NCBI RefSeq assembly: GCF_014648915.1
Contig: NZ_BMSA01000003.1
Span: forward strand, 62,001-126,000
DNA from: Streptomyces phaeofaciens
GTDB taxonomy: Bacteria > Actinomycetota > Actinomycetes > Streptomycetales > Streptomycetaceae
DNA length: 64,000 bases
Direction of reading: 5' to 3'
Part shown: in pieces, positions 1 through 10,110 of the stretch
How positions within the stretch are numbered: the stretch's first letter is position 1
How the letters are laid out: each line of letters begins with the position of its first letter
Notes under the pieces: model-generated
The model's database searches: none
The model's input: the letters and a program-made list of their open reading frames with translations, nothing else
What the model was told of the DNA's origin: nothing
Made by a program: the position numbers and the translations under genes

Positions 1-321
1 AACGGCAGCCGTTTGCCCTTCGCGATCGCCACGGCTGGCAGTGCCGAGGACAGCAACCGCTGGTCCGGCCCGGGCTCCGGCCACGTCAAGGCGTGCGGCG
101 ATGTCCCGGTCAACGACACGCGGACGTTCACCGCCTCCGTCTGGCGGGACATCTCGTGGTCTCCCGACAGCCAGATCACCACGGCGTCCCGCAGCTACTC
201 GCAGGGCTACGGCTGCGGCGCGTACAAGGGCACCAGCACGTCCAACAAGTACTACACGAAGGTGAGCTGGGCCGCCGTCCCGGGCAGCCGCGGCGTCGGT
301 TTCGCGGCCGCCGAGAACTGA
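1..321 (+). CDS. C-terminal fragment of a probable secreted protein (5' end outside window)
   Basis: The reading frame is open from the window edge to a TGA at 319-321. The visible part is about 106 residues, rich in Ser, Thr, Gly and Tyr, with two cysteines (in KACGD and GCGAY) that could form a disulfide. This composition fits an extracytoplasmic beta-rich domain, but I recognise no family. The start lies upstream of the window, so a signal peptide cannot be checked. A perfect 36-bp palindrome follows 11 bp after the stop and probably ends its transcript. Function unknown. Confidence 0.6.
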   Translation, partial: NGSRLPFAIATAGSAEDSNRWSGPGSGHVKACGDVPVNDTRTFTASVWRDISWSPDSQITTASRSYSQGYGCGAYKGTSTSNKYYTKVSWAAVPGSRGVGFAAAEN

Positions 322-332
322 TCCGGCCACCA

Positions 333-368
333 CGGTTCACCGGCCGGGGCGCCCCGGCCGGTGAACCG
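333..368 (+). terminator. Perfect 36-bp GC-rich palindrome
   Basis: Two 18-nt arms meet with no spacer between 350 and 351, beginning CGGTTCACCGGCC and ending GGCCGGTGAACCG. It lies just after the stop of the partial secreted-protein gene and 48 bp before the ABC ATPase start. This is the usual shape of a Streptomyces terminator without a U-tract. It separates the upstream gene from the transporter operon, whose promoter would have to lie in the remaining short gap or within the palindrome. Confidence 0.7.
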
Positions 369-416
369 GTAGAAGAGACGCACAGAAGAAACCGCACCGA
401 CGGAACCAGGAACACC

Positions 417-1184
417 GTGTCCCTTGGCAACGACCCCGCCGCAGTCGCGGCGGTCGAGCAGGTCACTGTCCGCTACGGCTCCCTGACGGCCCTCGACGGG
501 GTCTCGCTCGGCTTCCCGACCGGCGTGACCGGGCTGCTCGGGCCCAACGGGGCCGGCAAGAGCACCCTGCTGTCCCTGCTCAGCACCGCCAACCGCCCGG
601 ACGAGGGCACCGTCACCCTGCTGGGCGAGACGGTCGGCGCCGGCGGCCGCAGAGCCGTGCGCTCGGTGCGCGAGCGGATCGGCGTACTCCCGCAGTCCTT
701 CGGCCACTACCCGCGCTTCACCGCCCTGGAGTTCGTCGAGTACGCCGCCTGGCTGCGCAAGGTCCCCTCGCGCGAGCGCCGGGACCGGGCCCGTGAGGCG
801 CTGCGCCAGGTCGCCATGGAGAAGCACGCCGGCCGGCGGATGGGGGACCTCTCCGGCGGCATGCTGCGCCGCGTCGGCATCGCCCAGGCCATGGTCAACC
901 GGCCCGCGCTGGTACTGCTCGACGAGCCGACCGTCGGCCTCGACCCGGCCCAGCGCGTCGGCTTCCGCGATCTCATCAAGGGACTCGGGGAACACTCCGC
1001 CGTCGTGATGAGCACCCACCTCGCCGAGGACGTCGCCCACACCTGCGACCGGATCTCGGTGCTGCTGGAGGGCCGGGTCCGCTTCACCGGCACCCTGGCC
1101 GAACTCTGCGCGCTGCCCGGCGAGGACGGCACCGTGGAGTCGGGCTATCTGCACCTGGTCGGCCCCGAGGGGGCCGTGCTGTGA
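417..1184 (+). CDS. ABC transporter ATP-binding protein
   Basis: 255 residues from a GTG at 417, the first start that does not run into the upstream palindrome; the frame is open further upstream only as a shadow. It carries a Walker A (GPNGAGKST, about residue 43), a Q-loop region (GVLPQSF), the ABC signature LSGGM and a Walker B ending in LLDEPT, followed by a switch histidine (MSTHL). This is a complete nucleotide-binding subunit of the drug/multicopper-type exporter group. The stop overlaps the next gene's GTG (1181), so it is translationally coupled to its permease. Substrate unknown. Confidence 0.9.
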   Translation: MSLGNDPAAVAAVEQVTVRYGSLTALDGVSLGFPTGVTGLLGPNGAGKSTLLSLLSTANRPDEGTVTLLGETVGAGGRRAVRSVRERIGVLPQSFGHYPRFTALEFVEYAAWLRKVPSRERRDRAREALRQVAMEKHAGRRMGDLSGGMLRRVGIAQAMVNRPALVLLDEPTVGLDPAQRVGFRDLIKGLGEHSAVVMSTHLAEDVAHTCDRISVLLEGRVRFTGTLAELCALPGEDGTVESGYLHLVGPEGAVL

Positions 1185-2497
1185 TCCGCATGCTGTGGAC
1201 CGAGATGCGGCGCGGCGAGTCCCGGTGGATCGCCGCCCTGATGACACTGATCGGCGCCTGGTACTTCCTCGGCGAGGACGCCGCGACCAGCGACTGGATC
1301 GGCTGGTGGACGCAGAGCTCCGTCGAGGTCCAGATCTTCGCCGTGATGGTGATGGGCCCGCTGGTGAGCACCGGCGCCGCCTGGACCGCGGGCCGCGTGC
1401 GCCGCCACCGCACCCTGGCCTGGGCGGAGACGACCGCCCGCAGCGGCTGGGAGCAGAGCGTCATGGTCTGGCTCTCCGCCATGGCGTGGGCGCTGCCCGT
1501 GTACGCGCTCTTCACCGCCATGGCCTTCTCCCGCACCGCCGGGGTCAGCGCGGTCACCGCGCCCGTGTGGTCGCCGCTGCTGACCGGCGCGGCCATGGTC
1601 GGCCTCCAGACCGCGGTCGGGGTCGTCGTCGGCGTCCTGTCGCCGTCCCGGATCGCCGTCCCCTTCGTCGGCCTCGGCTGGTACGCCACGCTGGTGGGCA
1701 TCGCGCTGCTCTCCGACGAGCGGTCGGCGCTGCCCTGGGCGCTGGTGCCGGCGCTCGACGTGCACTGGGACATGGCGTTCCAGCCGAACAGCGGCCGGCT
1801 GCTGACCGCCGCCGTGTGGTGCCTGGCCTGCGGCCTGCTGGTCCTGGCCCTGCCGGGCCTGCTGCGCGGACGGGCCGTGCGCCCCGCCCTTCGCATCCTG
1901 CTGCCGGTGGCGCTGGCGGCGGTCGTCGCCGCCGGGGCGCTGTTCTCCTTCCGCGCCCCGCTGCCCGAGCTGTACTGGGCCGTGCGGACCCCGCAGCCCC
2001 AGCGGCCGGTGTGCGCCGTCGAGGGCGGCACCAAGGCCTGTCTGTGGCCCGACGACCGGCATCTGCTGCCCGAGGTCCGCATCGCGCTGCGCCGGGTCGA
2101 GCGCACCGTCGGCACCGTGCCCGGCCTGACGCGCACCTACTACGAGCGCGGGCTCGGCACACCGTCCGGGGCCGCGCCGACCGCCGAACTGCCCGTGTAC
2201 ACCCCGGGGATCGACCGGGAGGGGCTGACCCAGGACATGCTCGCCGCGTCCCTGCCGCAGCCGCCGCTGAACTGCGCGCCGCATCTGATGAAGGAGATCG
2301 GGGACTACCCGGACACCTTCCTCTTCGAGGCCGTGGTCCGCAGCCGCGCGCAGGTCCAGAACAGCTACTGGAGCGACGAGTTCGCCGCCGCGCTGGACCG
2401 CTTCCTGAAGACGCCCGTGACCGAGCAGGACCGCTGGCTGGCGGCCGCCGCCGACGACATCCGGTCCTGCCGCCCCGTCCCCGCGCCGCCGCGGTGA
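1181..2497 (+). CDS. ABC transporter membrane protein with long extracytoplasmic tail
   Basis: 438 residues, starting with a GTG that overlaps the ATPase stop. The first 250 or so residues hold about six hydrophobic segments (for example around AVMVMGPLVSTGAAW and VGLQTAVGVVVGVL). Residues from about 275 to the end form a soluble, probably exterior, domain with cysteines in VCAVEGG, KACLW, LNCAP and RSCRP. Such a tail is unusual for a plain ABC-2 permease and suggests a substrate-handling domain. GTGA at 2494-2497 couples it to the next membrane protein. Function beyond export is not evident. Confidence 0.75.
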   Translation: MIRMLWTEMRRGESRWIAALMTLIGAWYFLGEDAATSDWIGWWTQSSVEVQIFAVMVMGPLVSTGAAWTAGRVRRHRTLAWAETTARSGWEQSVMVWLSAMAWALPVYALFTAMAFSRTAGVSAVTAPVWSPLLTGAAMVGLQTAVGVVVGVLSPSRIAVPFVGLGWYATLVGIALLSDERSALPWALVPALDVHWDMAFQPNSGRLLTAAVWCLACGLLVLALPGLLRGRAVRPALRILLPVALAAVVAAGALFSFRAPLPELYWAVRTPQPQRPVCAVEGGTKACLWPDDRHLLPEVRIALRRVERTVGTVPGLTRTYYERGLGTPSGAAPTAELPVYTPGIDREGLTQDMLAASLPQPPLNCAPHLMKEIGDYPDTFLFEAVVRSRAQVQNSYWSDEFAAALDRFLKTPVTEQDRWLAAAADDIRSCRPVPAPPR

Positions 2498-3168
2498 AGG
2501 GCCCCGACGGCGTGAAGCGCGTGTTCGCGTACTCCCCCGCGTCACCGGGACTGCGCGCGCTCCTCGGCTACGCCCGCAGCCGCAACGTGCCGCGCGCCGC
2601 ACTGGTCGCGCTGGTCGTGGCGCTCGCCGCCACGGTGTACGCCGGGCAGCAGGTGCCGCTGCCCCAGCTGCGTCAGCTGACGGACTACAGCGTGCCGTTG
2701 GCGGCCGTGGTGCCCGTGGTGCACGCGGTGGTGCTGGCCACCACGACGTTCTCGCCGATGGCCGACCTGGAGCACACGGCCGCGCAGCCGATGCACCGGC
2801 ACCGGGCGGTGCAGATGGCCGCCGTGCTGGTGTACGCGACGCTGCTGGCCGTGCTGCCGATGGCGGCCGGGGCGTCCGCGGAGGTCACCGTGGCCGCCGT
2901 CCGCAATGTCGCGGGGTATCTCGGGCTCGCCATGATCGGCGCCCGGCTGTTCGGCAGCGGGCTGGCCTGGCTGCCGCCGCTGGCGGTGTTCGGGCCCACG
3001 CTGCTGGCCGGGGTGCGGTGGGACAACACGCCGGAGCCCTGGGCGTGGTCCATCCACGGCCCGCACAGCGTCCCGGCCGCCGTGACGGCGACCGTGCTGT
3101 GCGCGGTGGGCCTGGTCCTGGCGGCCACGACGACACCACGCCGCGCGGAACGCGACGAGCAGGGCTGA
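2494..3168 (+). CDS. Integral membrane protein, third gene of the ABC operon
   Basis: 224 residues from a GTG overlapping the previous stop by 4 nt; a second GTG at 2512 is possible. About six hydrophobic helices cover most of the length (LVALVVALAATVYA, AAVVPVVHAVVLATT, AAVLVYATLLAVLPM, and others). It has no ATP-binding or enzymatic motif. Its position suggests a second permease half or an accessory membrane subunit to the ATPase at 417. The gene ends the operon before a bidirectional terminator. Confidence 0.75.
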   Translation: MKGPDGVKRVFAYSPASPGLRALLGYARSRNVPRAALVALVVALAATVYAGQQVPLPQLRQLTDYSVPLAAVVPVVHAVVLATTTFSPMADLEHTAAQPMHRHRAVQMAAVLVYATLLAVLPMAAGASAEVTVAAVRNVAGYLGLAMIGARLFGSGLAWLPPLAVFGPTLLAGVRWDNTPEPWAWSIHGPHSVPAAVTATVLCAVGLVLAATTTPRRAERDEQG

Positions 3169-3190
3169 CGGCGGGGGGCGGCGACCGCTG

Positions 3191-3216
3191 ACGGCGGGGG
3201 GCCGGCCCCCCGCCGT
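3191..3216. terminator. Bidirectional terminator between ABC operon and era
   Basis: A perfect 26-bp palindrome (13-nt arms, ACGGCGGGGGGCC and its complement, no spacer) sits between the stop at 3168 and the convergent era stop at 3224. Either transcript would form a very stable hairpin here. Confidence 0.75.
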
Positions 3217-3223
3217 CGGTGCC

Positions 3224-4177
3224 TCAGAATCCCAGCTTGCGCAGCTGCTTGGGGTCGCGCTGCCAGTCCTTGGCGACCTTCACATGCAGGTCGAGGAAGA
3301 CGGGCGTGCCGAGCAGCGCCTCGATCTGCTTGCGGGACTTGATGCCCACGTCCTTCAGCCGCTTGCCCTTGGGGCCGATGATGATGCCCTTCTGGCTGGG
3401 CCGCTCGATGTAGATGTTGGCGTGGATGTCGAGCAGCGGCCGCTCCGCGGGGCGGTCCTCACGCGGCAGCATCTCCTCGACGACGACGGCGATGGAGTGC
3501 GGCAGCTCGTCCCGGACGCCCTCCAGCGCGGCCTCGCGGATCAGCTCGGCCACCATCACCTGCTCGGGCTCGTCCGTGAGGTCGCCCTCGGGGTACAGGG
3601 CGGGGCTCTCCGGGAGCATCGGGACGAGCAGGTCCGCCAGCAGCTCGACCTGCTGGTCGCCGACCGCCGAGACCGGCACGATCTCCGCCCATTCGAAGCC
3701 CAGCTCCTTGCCGAGCTGGTCGATCGCGATGAGCTGCTCGGCGAGCGTCTTGGAGTCCACGAGGTCGGTCTTCGTCACGACCGCGACCTTCGGCGTCCGC
3801 TTGATCCCGGCCAGCTCCTTGGCGATGAACCGGTCGCCGGGGCCCAGCTTCTCGTTGGCCGGCAGGCAGAAGCCGATCACGTCGACCTCGGCCCAGGTGG
3901 TGCGCACGACGTCGTTCAGCCGCTCGCCCAGGAGGGTGCGCGGCTTGTGCAGCCCCGGCGTGTCCACCAGGATCAGCTGCGCGTCCGGCCGGTGCACGAT
4001 GCCCCGCACCGTGTGCCGGGTGGTCTGGGGGCGGTTGGAGGTGATCGCCACCTTCTTCCCGACCAGAGCGTTCGTGAGGGTGGACTTACCCGCGTTGGGG
4101 CGGCCCACGAAGCAGGCGAAGCCGGCACGGTGCAGGGTCCCGGCCGGCTGCTCGGATGACTGGTTACGAACGCTCAT
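3224..4177 (-). CDS. era: GTPase Era
   Basis: 317 residues. Era binds 16S rRNA through a KH domain and acts in 30S subunit assembly. Visible motifs are G1 GRPNAGKST (25-33), G3 DTPG, G4 TKTD and a C-terminal KH domain with GPKGKRLKDVG. The ATG at 4177 is chosen because AGGGAG lies 10 nt upstream; an in-frame ATG at 4186 would overlap that ribosome site. Length is normal for the family. In actinobacteria era usually follows ybeY and a CBS protein; here a WxL-type locus and amtB-glnK lie between them. Confidence 0.96.
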   Translation of the reverse strand: MSVRNQSSEQPAGTLHRAGFACFVGRPNAGKSTLTNALVGKKVAITSNRPQTTRHTVRGIVHRPDAQLILVDTPGLHKPRTLLGERLNDVVRTTWAEVDVIGFCLPANEKLGPGDRFIAKELAGIKRTPKVAVVTKTDLVDSKTLAEQLIAIDQLGKELGFEWAEIVPVSAVGDQQVELLADLLVPMLPESPALYPEGDLTDEPEQVMVAELIREAALEGVRDELPHSIAVVVEEMLPREDRPAERPLLDIHANIYIERPSQKGIIIGPKGKRLKDVGIKSRKQIEALLGTPVFLDLHVKVAKDWQRDPKQLRKLGF

Positions 4178-4266
4178 GCCGCCCATTCTCCCTGATCCAC
4201 CAACCCCTGCCGTACACACGAGCGCCCCCACTTGTCACCGTGAGCTTCCGGAAACCCGGACGCAAC

Positions 4267-4304
4267 GAAACGTCACCGAAACACACCCGTACGCAACCGG
4301 AAAC
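4267..4304 (+). promoter_or_regulatory. Candidate GlnR operator upstream of amtB
   Basis: GAAAC occurs at 4267, 4278 and 4300, and GTACG at 4289, all in one exact 11-bp register. This matches the known Streptomyces GlnR site architecture (alternating GTnAC and GAAAC, N6 spacers), with the third box the weakest. It lies 47 bp upstream of the amtB GTG. A possible -10 (GAATCT, 4315-4320) follows, an arrangement expected of an activator. GlnR control of amtB-glnK under nitrogen limitation is established in Streptomyces; binding here is inferred. Confidence 0.7.
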
Positions 4305-4316
4305 TCCCACCGGTGA

Positions 4317-7057
<2,741 letters not shown>

Positions 7058-7150
7058 GGGTGCGGACCCCCCGCGGGCGTCAGGGCACGGCGGGGTGGAC
7101 GGGCGGGTGCGGACCCGCGGGGCGGGCGCCCGGCCACCGGTGGACGTGGA

Positions 7151-8479
7151 TCAGGTGAGCGTGAGGGTCAGGACGCCGGAGTACGTGCCCGGAGGCGTGA
7201 ACGCCGGTACGTCGAGGGAGAGGCGGGCGTCCGTGGTGAACTCGCCGCCGGTGAGCGTGCCGTCGGGGGTGGACGCGAGGGTCGCCCCCGCGCTGCCGAC
7301 GGTGCCGGCCGACCCGGCCTGGCAGGTGCTGGGGCTGCCCGCCTTGGTCGAGCACTGCGGTGTCCAGCTCAGCTTCCCGCCGTCGATCTTGGCGCCGGGG
7401 CCGCTGAAGTCGGTGACCTTGCCGGTCAGGGACCAGCCCGCGGGTCCGCCGCGGAAGTCCTTGACGGTCACCGTGCGCAGATCACCGGTGGCGGCCCCGC
7501 CCTGGCCGAAGTCGACGGCCGACAGCTGGACCGCGTCCCCGGCCTGGGACATCGACAGGGTGCCGGCCTTCACGGTGGCCGTCAGTTTCTGACTGCCCTC
7601 GGGTACGGGCTGGTCGTCGAGGACGATGTACGCGACGGGCCCGGCGCCCAGGTCCGAGCTCCACGCGCCGCCCTCGTACGCCACCACACCGGTCGTGGTG
7701 AGGTCGTTGACGACGAGCGAGCCCGAGACGGCTCCCTGCGCGTTCGCGGTCACGGTCGCGGTGTCCGCGGTCTGGGTGGTCCCGGACCGTCCGGCCAGGG
7801 TGACCGTGGCGCCCGGCGTGAAGCCGGTGCCGGTGACCGTGACGCTCGCGCCCGGGCTGCCGGAGGCCGAACCCAGGCTGATGGCGCGGGTGTTGGCCGG
7901 CGGGTTGTCCGCGGCGGTGACCGTCTCGGACACCGGGGCGGGCGGGTTGGTCACCGTGCAGGGGGTGTCCAGTTCCAGGATGTAGCTGGTGTGGATGTTG
8001 TAGTCGCCGGGCGAGAGGGTGATCGCGCCGGGGGTGGTGACCGTGAAGGTGCCGGTCATGGAGAACGACGGGAAGACGCCCTTGCCGGGCACCGGGTCGT
8101 TCTTCTTCGGTCCCGCGACGGTGACGCTGCCGGTCTGCGCGCCGCCGAGGGTGACCTTGCCCGTCGGCGTCATGATGTCGGCCGGCAGGGCCAGGTCGGT
8201 GGGGTTGCTGGCGGCGGGCGCGACCACCGTGTAGGTCACGGTGACGGTGTCGCCGACCTTGGGGCCGGCGTTGTCCACCGTGATCTTCGCGGTGGTGGTG
8301 CCGTCGATCGGCGGGATGCCCGCGATCGGCGGCGGGACACAGTGCGTGGGGAAGTCCACGTTCACCGACGCGGCGCCGGCCGGGACCGCCAGCGCTCCGC
8401 CCGCGGTGACCGCGAGCGCGGTCGCCCCGAGCAGCGACGCCCAGCGCCGTCTCCGGGATCTTCGGGGTGTCGAACCCAT
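7151..8479 (-). CDS. Secreted WxL-domain-like protein
   Basis: 442 residues with a twin-Arg-rich signal peptide ending near GALAVPAGAAS. The middle holds Ig/IPT-like repeats (ASVTVTGTGFTPGATVTLAG). The last 110 or so residues look like a WxL domain: RTVTVKDFRGGPAGWSLTG contains the W-x-L motif, and the C-terminus GTYSGVLTLTLT resembles the second family motif with Leu in place of Trp. WxL domains bind peptidoglycan non-covalently. The neighbouring DUF916-type gene supports the call. Ribosome site GAGGAGG precedes the ATG. Two copies of a 15-bp palindrome lie 103-153 bp upstream. Confidence 0.7.
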   Translation of the reverse strand: MGSTPRRSRRRRWASLLGATALAVTAGGALAVPAGAASVNVDFPTHCVPPPIAGIPPIDGTTTAKITVDNAGPKVGDTVTVTYTVVAPAASNPTDLALPADIMTPTGKVTLGGAQTGSVTVAGPKKNDPVPGKGVFPSFSMTGTFTVTTPGAITLSPGDYNIHTSYILELDTPCTVTNPPAPVSETVTAADNPPANTRAISLGSASGSPGASVTVTGTGFTPGATVTLAGRSGTTQTADTATVTANAQGAVSGSLVVNDLTTTGVVAYEGGAWSSDLGAGPVAYIVLDDQPVPEGSQKLTATVKAGTLSMSQAGDAVQLSAVDFGQGGAATGDLRTVTVKDFRGGPAGWSLTGKVTDFSGPGAKIDGGKLSWTPQCSTKAGSPSTCQAGSAGTVGSAGATLASTPDGTLTGGEFTTDARLSLDVPAFTPPGTYSGVLTLTLT

Positions 8480-8581
8480 GGTGCCCCCTCCTCAAGGGTG
8501 TGGGCGCAGCGGCTCTTCTGCGCCGACAGGGGGCATTGAGATGCGGATCGGACGAGAAGTCAATGGACGTGGCGATGTCAA

Positions 8582-8596
8582 CTGATGGACCGTCAG
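8582..8596. promoter_or_regulatory. 15-bp palindrome, copy 1, upstream of WxL-like gene
   Basis: CTGATGGACCGTCAG, 7-nt arms with one mismatch around a central base. It belongs to the pattern CTGAYGGNCCGTCRG seen three times in this locus. Reading on the minus strand, a TTGACA hexamer (8581-8576) directly follows it, so it would sit against a -35 element of the WxL-like gene, whose ATG is at 8479. Probably a transcription factor site; the factor is unknown. Confidence 0.5.
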
Positions 8597-8617
8597 CTTC
8601 CTGCTCCCGCAAAGAAA

Positions 8618-8632
8618 CTGACGGCCCGTCGG
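8618..8632. promoter_or_regulatory. 15-bp palindrome, copy 2
   Basis: CTGACGGCCCGTCGG, centred 36 bp from copy 1, in the same gap between the small secreted gene's stop (8652) and the WxL-like gene. Paired sites at this spacing suggest cooperative binding. The alternative, a weak terminator for the upstream gene, cannot be excluded. Confidence 0.45.
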
Positions 8633-8651
8633 CACTTTTCCCTCAGGGTTT

Positions 8652-9128
8652 TCAGTCGAACACGAACGGTCCCGGAGCCTGCGGCCCGGTCGCCGTACAG
8701 GTGACGGTGATCCCGAAGACGACCATCTTCAGCGAGCCGCCGTTGATGTCCAGACTGTCACCGGAGGCCACGGTCCCGCTGAGCGGCCCGACCGTGATCG
8801 GGGCGCCGGTGGCCATGGCGGGGTTCACGGCGCCGGTGAAGACCCGGGCGGCACCGGTCGAGTTCGCCATCGTGAGCGTGGAGCTGATGCTGTTCGCACT
8901 GATCGGGATCGGCGCGGTGATCGCCGTGGACGAGAGCTTGAGGGTGGCGGAGGTACCGCTCTGGGTGGCCTCGAGGGTGGCCGCACCGCCGCCGAACAGA
9001 CCGCAGCTCGCGGTGAAGGTCGCCGTCGTCGGTGCGACGGCCAGGGCGGAGGGTGCGAACGCCAGCCCGGTGACCGCGAGGGCCCCGGCCAGCAGTGCCG
9101 CACCTGATCCGATTCGCTTGCCTCTCAT
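8652..9128 (-). CDS. Small secreted protein of the WxL-like locus
   Basis: 158 residues from the ATG at 9128; AAAGGAG lies 12 nt upstream, and the ORF extension above it is not coding-like. A signal peptide (AALLAGALAVTGLAFAPSALA) is followed by a Thr/Ser/Gly/Ala-rich beta domain with two cysteines (TASCGLFG and VTCTATG). I recognise no family. It is the first of three co-directional surface-protein genes. Its upstream region carries the same 15-bp palindrome as the WxL-like gene, suggesting common control and a shared role at the cell surface. Confidence 0.65.
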   Translation of the reverse strand: MRGKRIGSGAALLAGALAVTGLAFAPSALAVAPTTATFTASCGLFGGGAATLEATQSGTSATLKLSSTAITAPIPISANSISSTLTMANSTGAARVFTGAVNPAMATGAPITVGPLSGTVASGDSLDINGGSLKMVVFGITVTCTATGPQAPGPFVFD

Positions 9129-9222
9129 GGGGAGTTCCGGCTCCTTTACGGGTGTGGGGAGACGGACGGCCGGACCGAACGGGACGAGTGGGTGCGGACA
9201 CCGGTCCCGGTGGGGGGTGGAT

Positions 9223-9237
9223 CTGACGGTCCGTCGG
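9223..9237. promoter_or_regulatory. 15-bp palindrome, copy 3, upstream of small secreted gene
   Basis: CTGACGGTCCGTCGG lies 95-109 bp before the ATG at 9128, nearly the same distance as copy 1 from its gene. On the minus strand a TAAAAT hexamer (9243-9238), a possible -10, directly precedes it, so the site would overlap the transcription start. This arrangement suggests repression. Confidence 0.5.
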
Positions 9238-9322
9238 ATTTTACGGTTCCATTGATGCGTGGGGGGCGGAAGCACGGCAAGGTGGAAAACCGGCCGAAGT
9301 GACGGCTCCGCCCCCGGGCGCG

Positions 9323-9676
9323 TCAGCCCGCGGAGACGGTGAGCCGTACGGTCCCGTCCGCGGCGGCGAGAAGCACCGGCGTCCCGGGTCCCCCCAGGTC
9401 CGCGACAGCGGCCCGGTCCGGCTCGGAGACGCCCTCGGCCTCGGTCACGACCGCCGCCGCCTCCAGCGACTTCGCCCCCGAGGCCACCGCCATCGCCACC
9501 GCCGTCCGCAGCGCGCTCAGTTTCAGCGACGGCAGATCGACCGTCCCGGCGACATACGTACGTCCCGTGTCGTCCCGTACGGCGGCCCCCTCGGGCACAC
9601 CGTTGCGCGCCCGCGCGGAACGGGCCAGGGTGACGATCTTGCGGTCCTCGGGGTCGAGCGCGTTGCTGTCGGTCAT
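9323..9676 (-). CDS. Cytidine deaminase-fold protein lacking the zinc site
   Basis: 117 residues. The pattern NGVPEGAAVRDDTGRTYVAGTVDLPS aligns with the strand region of cytidine deaminases, and genes of this family commonly sit beside era and ybeY. However, the zinc motifs expected of the enzyme (C/H-A-E, then P-C-x-x-C) are absent: the protein has no cysteine, and the helix reads SALRTAVAMAV. It is therefore unlikely to deaminate cytidine and may be structural or regulatory. The ATG at 9676 is the only good start. Confidence 0.6.
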   Translation of the reverse strand: MTDSNALDPEDRKIVTLARSARARNGVPEGAAVRDDTGRTYVAGTVDLPSLKLSALRTAVAMAVASGAKSLEAAAVVTEAEGVSEPDRAAVADLGGPGTPVLLAAADGTVRLTVSAG

Positions 9677-9713
9677 GTGCCGAGCATACGGACCCCGGCC
9701 GGCGGACCCCTGA

Positions 9714-10073
9714 TCAGGACCGGTCGAGCCGGAGCCGCTCGGCCCGGGGCAGCCCGGCCACCACCAGGTCGTAGGAGTCCTCGATCAGCTCACGGACCAG
9801 ACGGTCGGGGAGGTCGCCGTCGACCGTCACCGTGTTCCAGTGCCGCTTGTTCATGTGGTAGCCGGGGGCGATCAGAGCGGGGTGCTCGGCGCGCAGCCGG
9901 ACCGCGTCCTCGGGGTCGCACTTGAGGTTGACCTTCAGGGGCCGCTCGCCCGTCCAGCTGAGCGCGAACATCTTGCCCAGCACCTTGAACACGGAGATCT
10001 CCGGCCGGAACGGGAAGTCCTCCACGACCGCGTTGAACGACAGGCAGAAGGCGCGCAGCTCCTGAGGGGTCAC
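9714..10073 (-). CDS. MmcQ/YjbR family protein
   Basis: 119 residues. The family signature is clear: LSFNAVVEDFPF near the N-terminus, VFKVLGKMFAL, PLKVNLKCDPEDA and GYHMNKRHWNTV. Members have a double-wing DNA-binding-like fold (CyaY-like), but the cellular role is poorly defined. The GTG start lies in an 8-bp tandem repeat in which each unit carries GGAG followed by GTGA, so ribosome site and start come from the repeat. Probably co-translated with the CBS gene upstream. Confidence 0.85.
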   Translation of the reverse strand: MTPQELRAFCLSFNAVVEDFPFRPEISVFKVLGKMFALSWTGERPLKVNLKCDPEDAVRLRAEHPALIAPGYHMNKRHWNTVTVDGDLPDRLVRELIEDSYDLVVAGLPRAERLRLDRS

Positions 10074-10110
10074 TCCGTCACTCCGTCACTCCATCACTCC
10101 GTCACTCCGG
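10071..10110 (-). repeat. Five tandem copies of an 8-bp repeat at a gene junction
   Basis: On the plus strand CACTCCGT is repeated five times (third unit CACTCCAT, last CACTCCGG). On the coding strand the unit reads GGAGTGAC, so each copy contains GGAG, a GTG and a TGA. The repeat supplies the stop codon of the CBS gene (10102-10104), the likely ribosome site and the GTG start (10071-10073) of the MmcQ gene. Confidence 0.85.

Noticed and set aside
10071..10110. Possible CRISPR-like array
   Set aside because: Units are 8 bp with no spacers; it is a simple tandem repeat.
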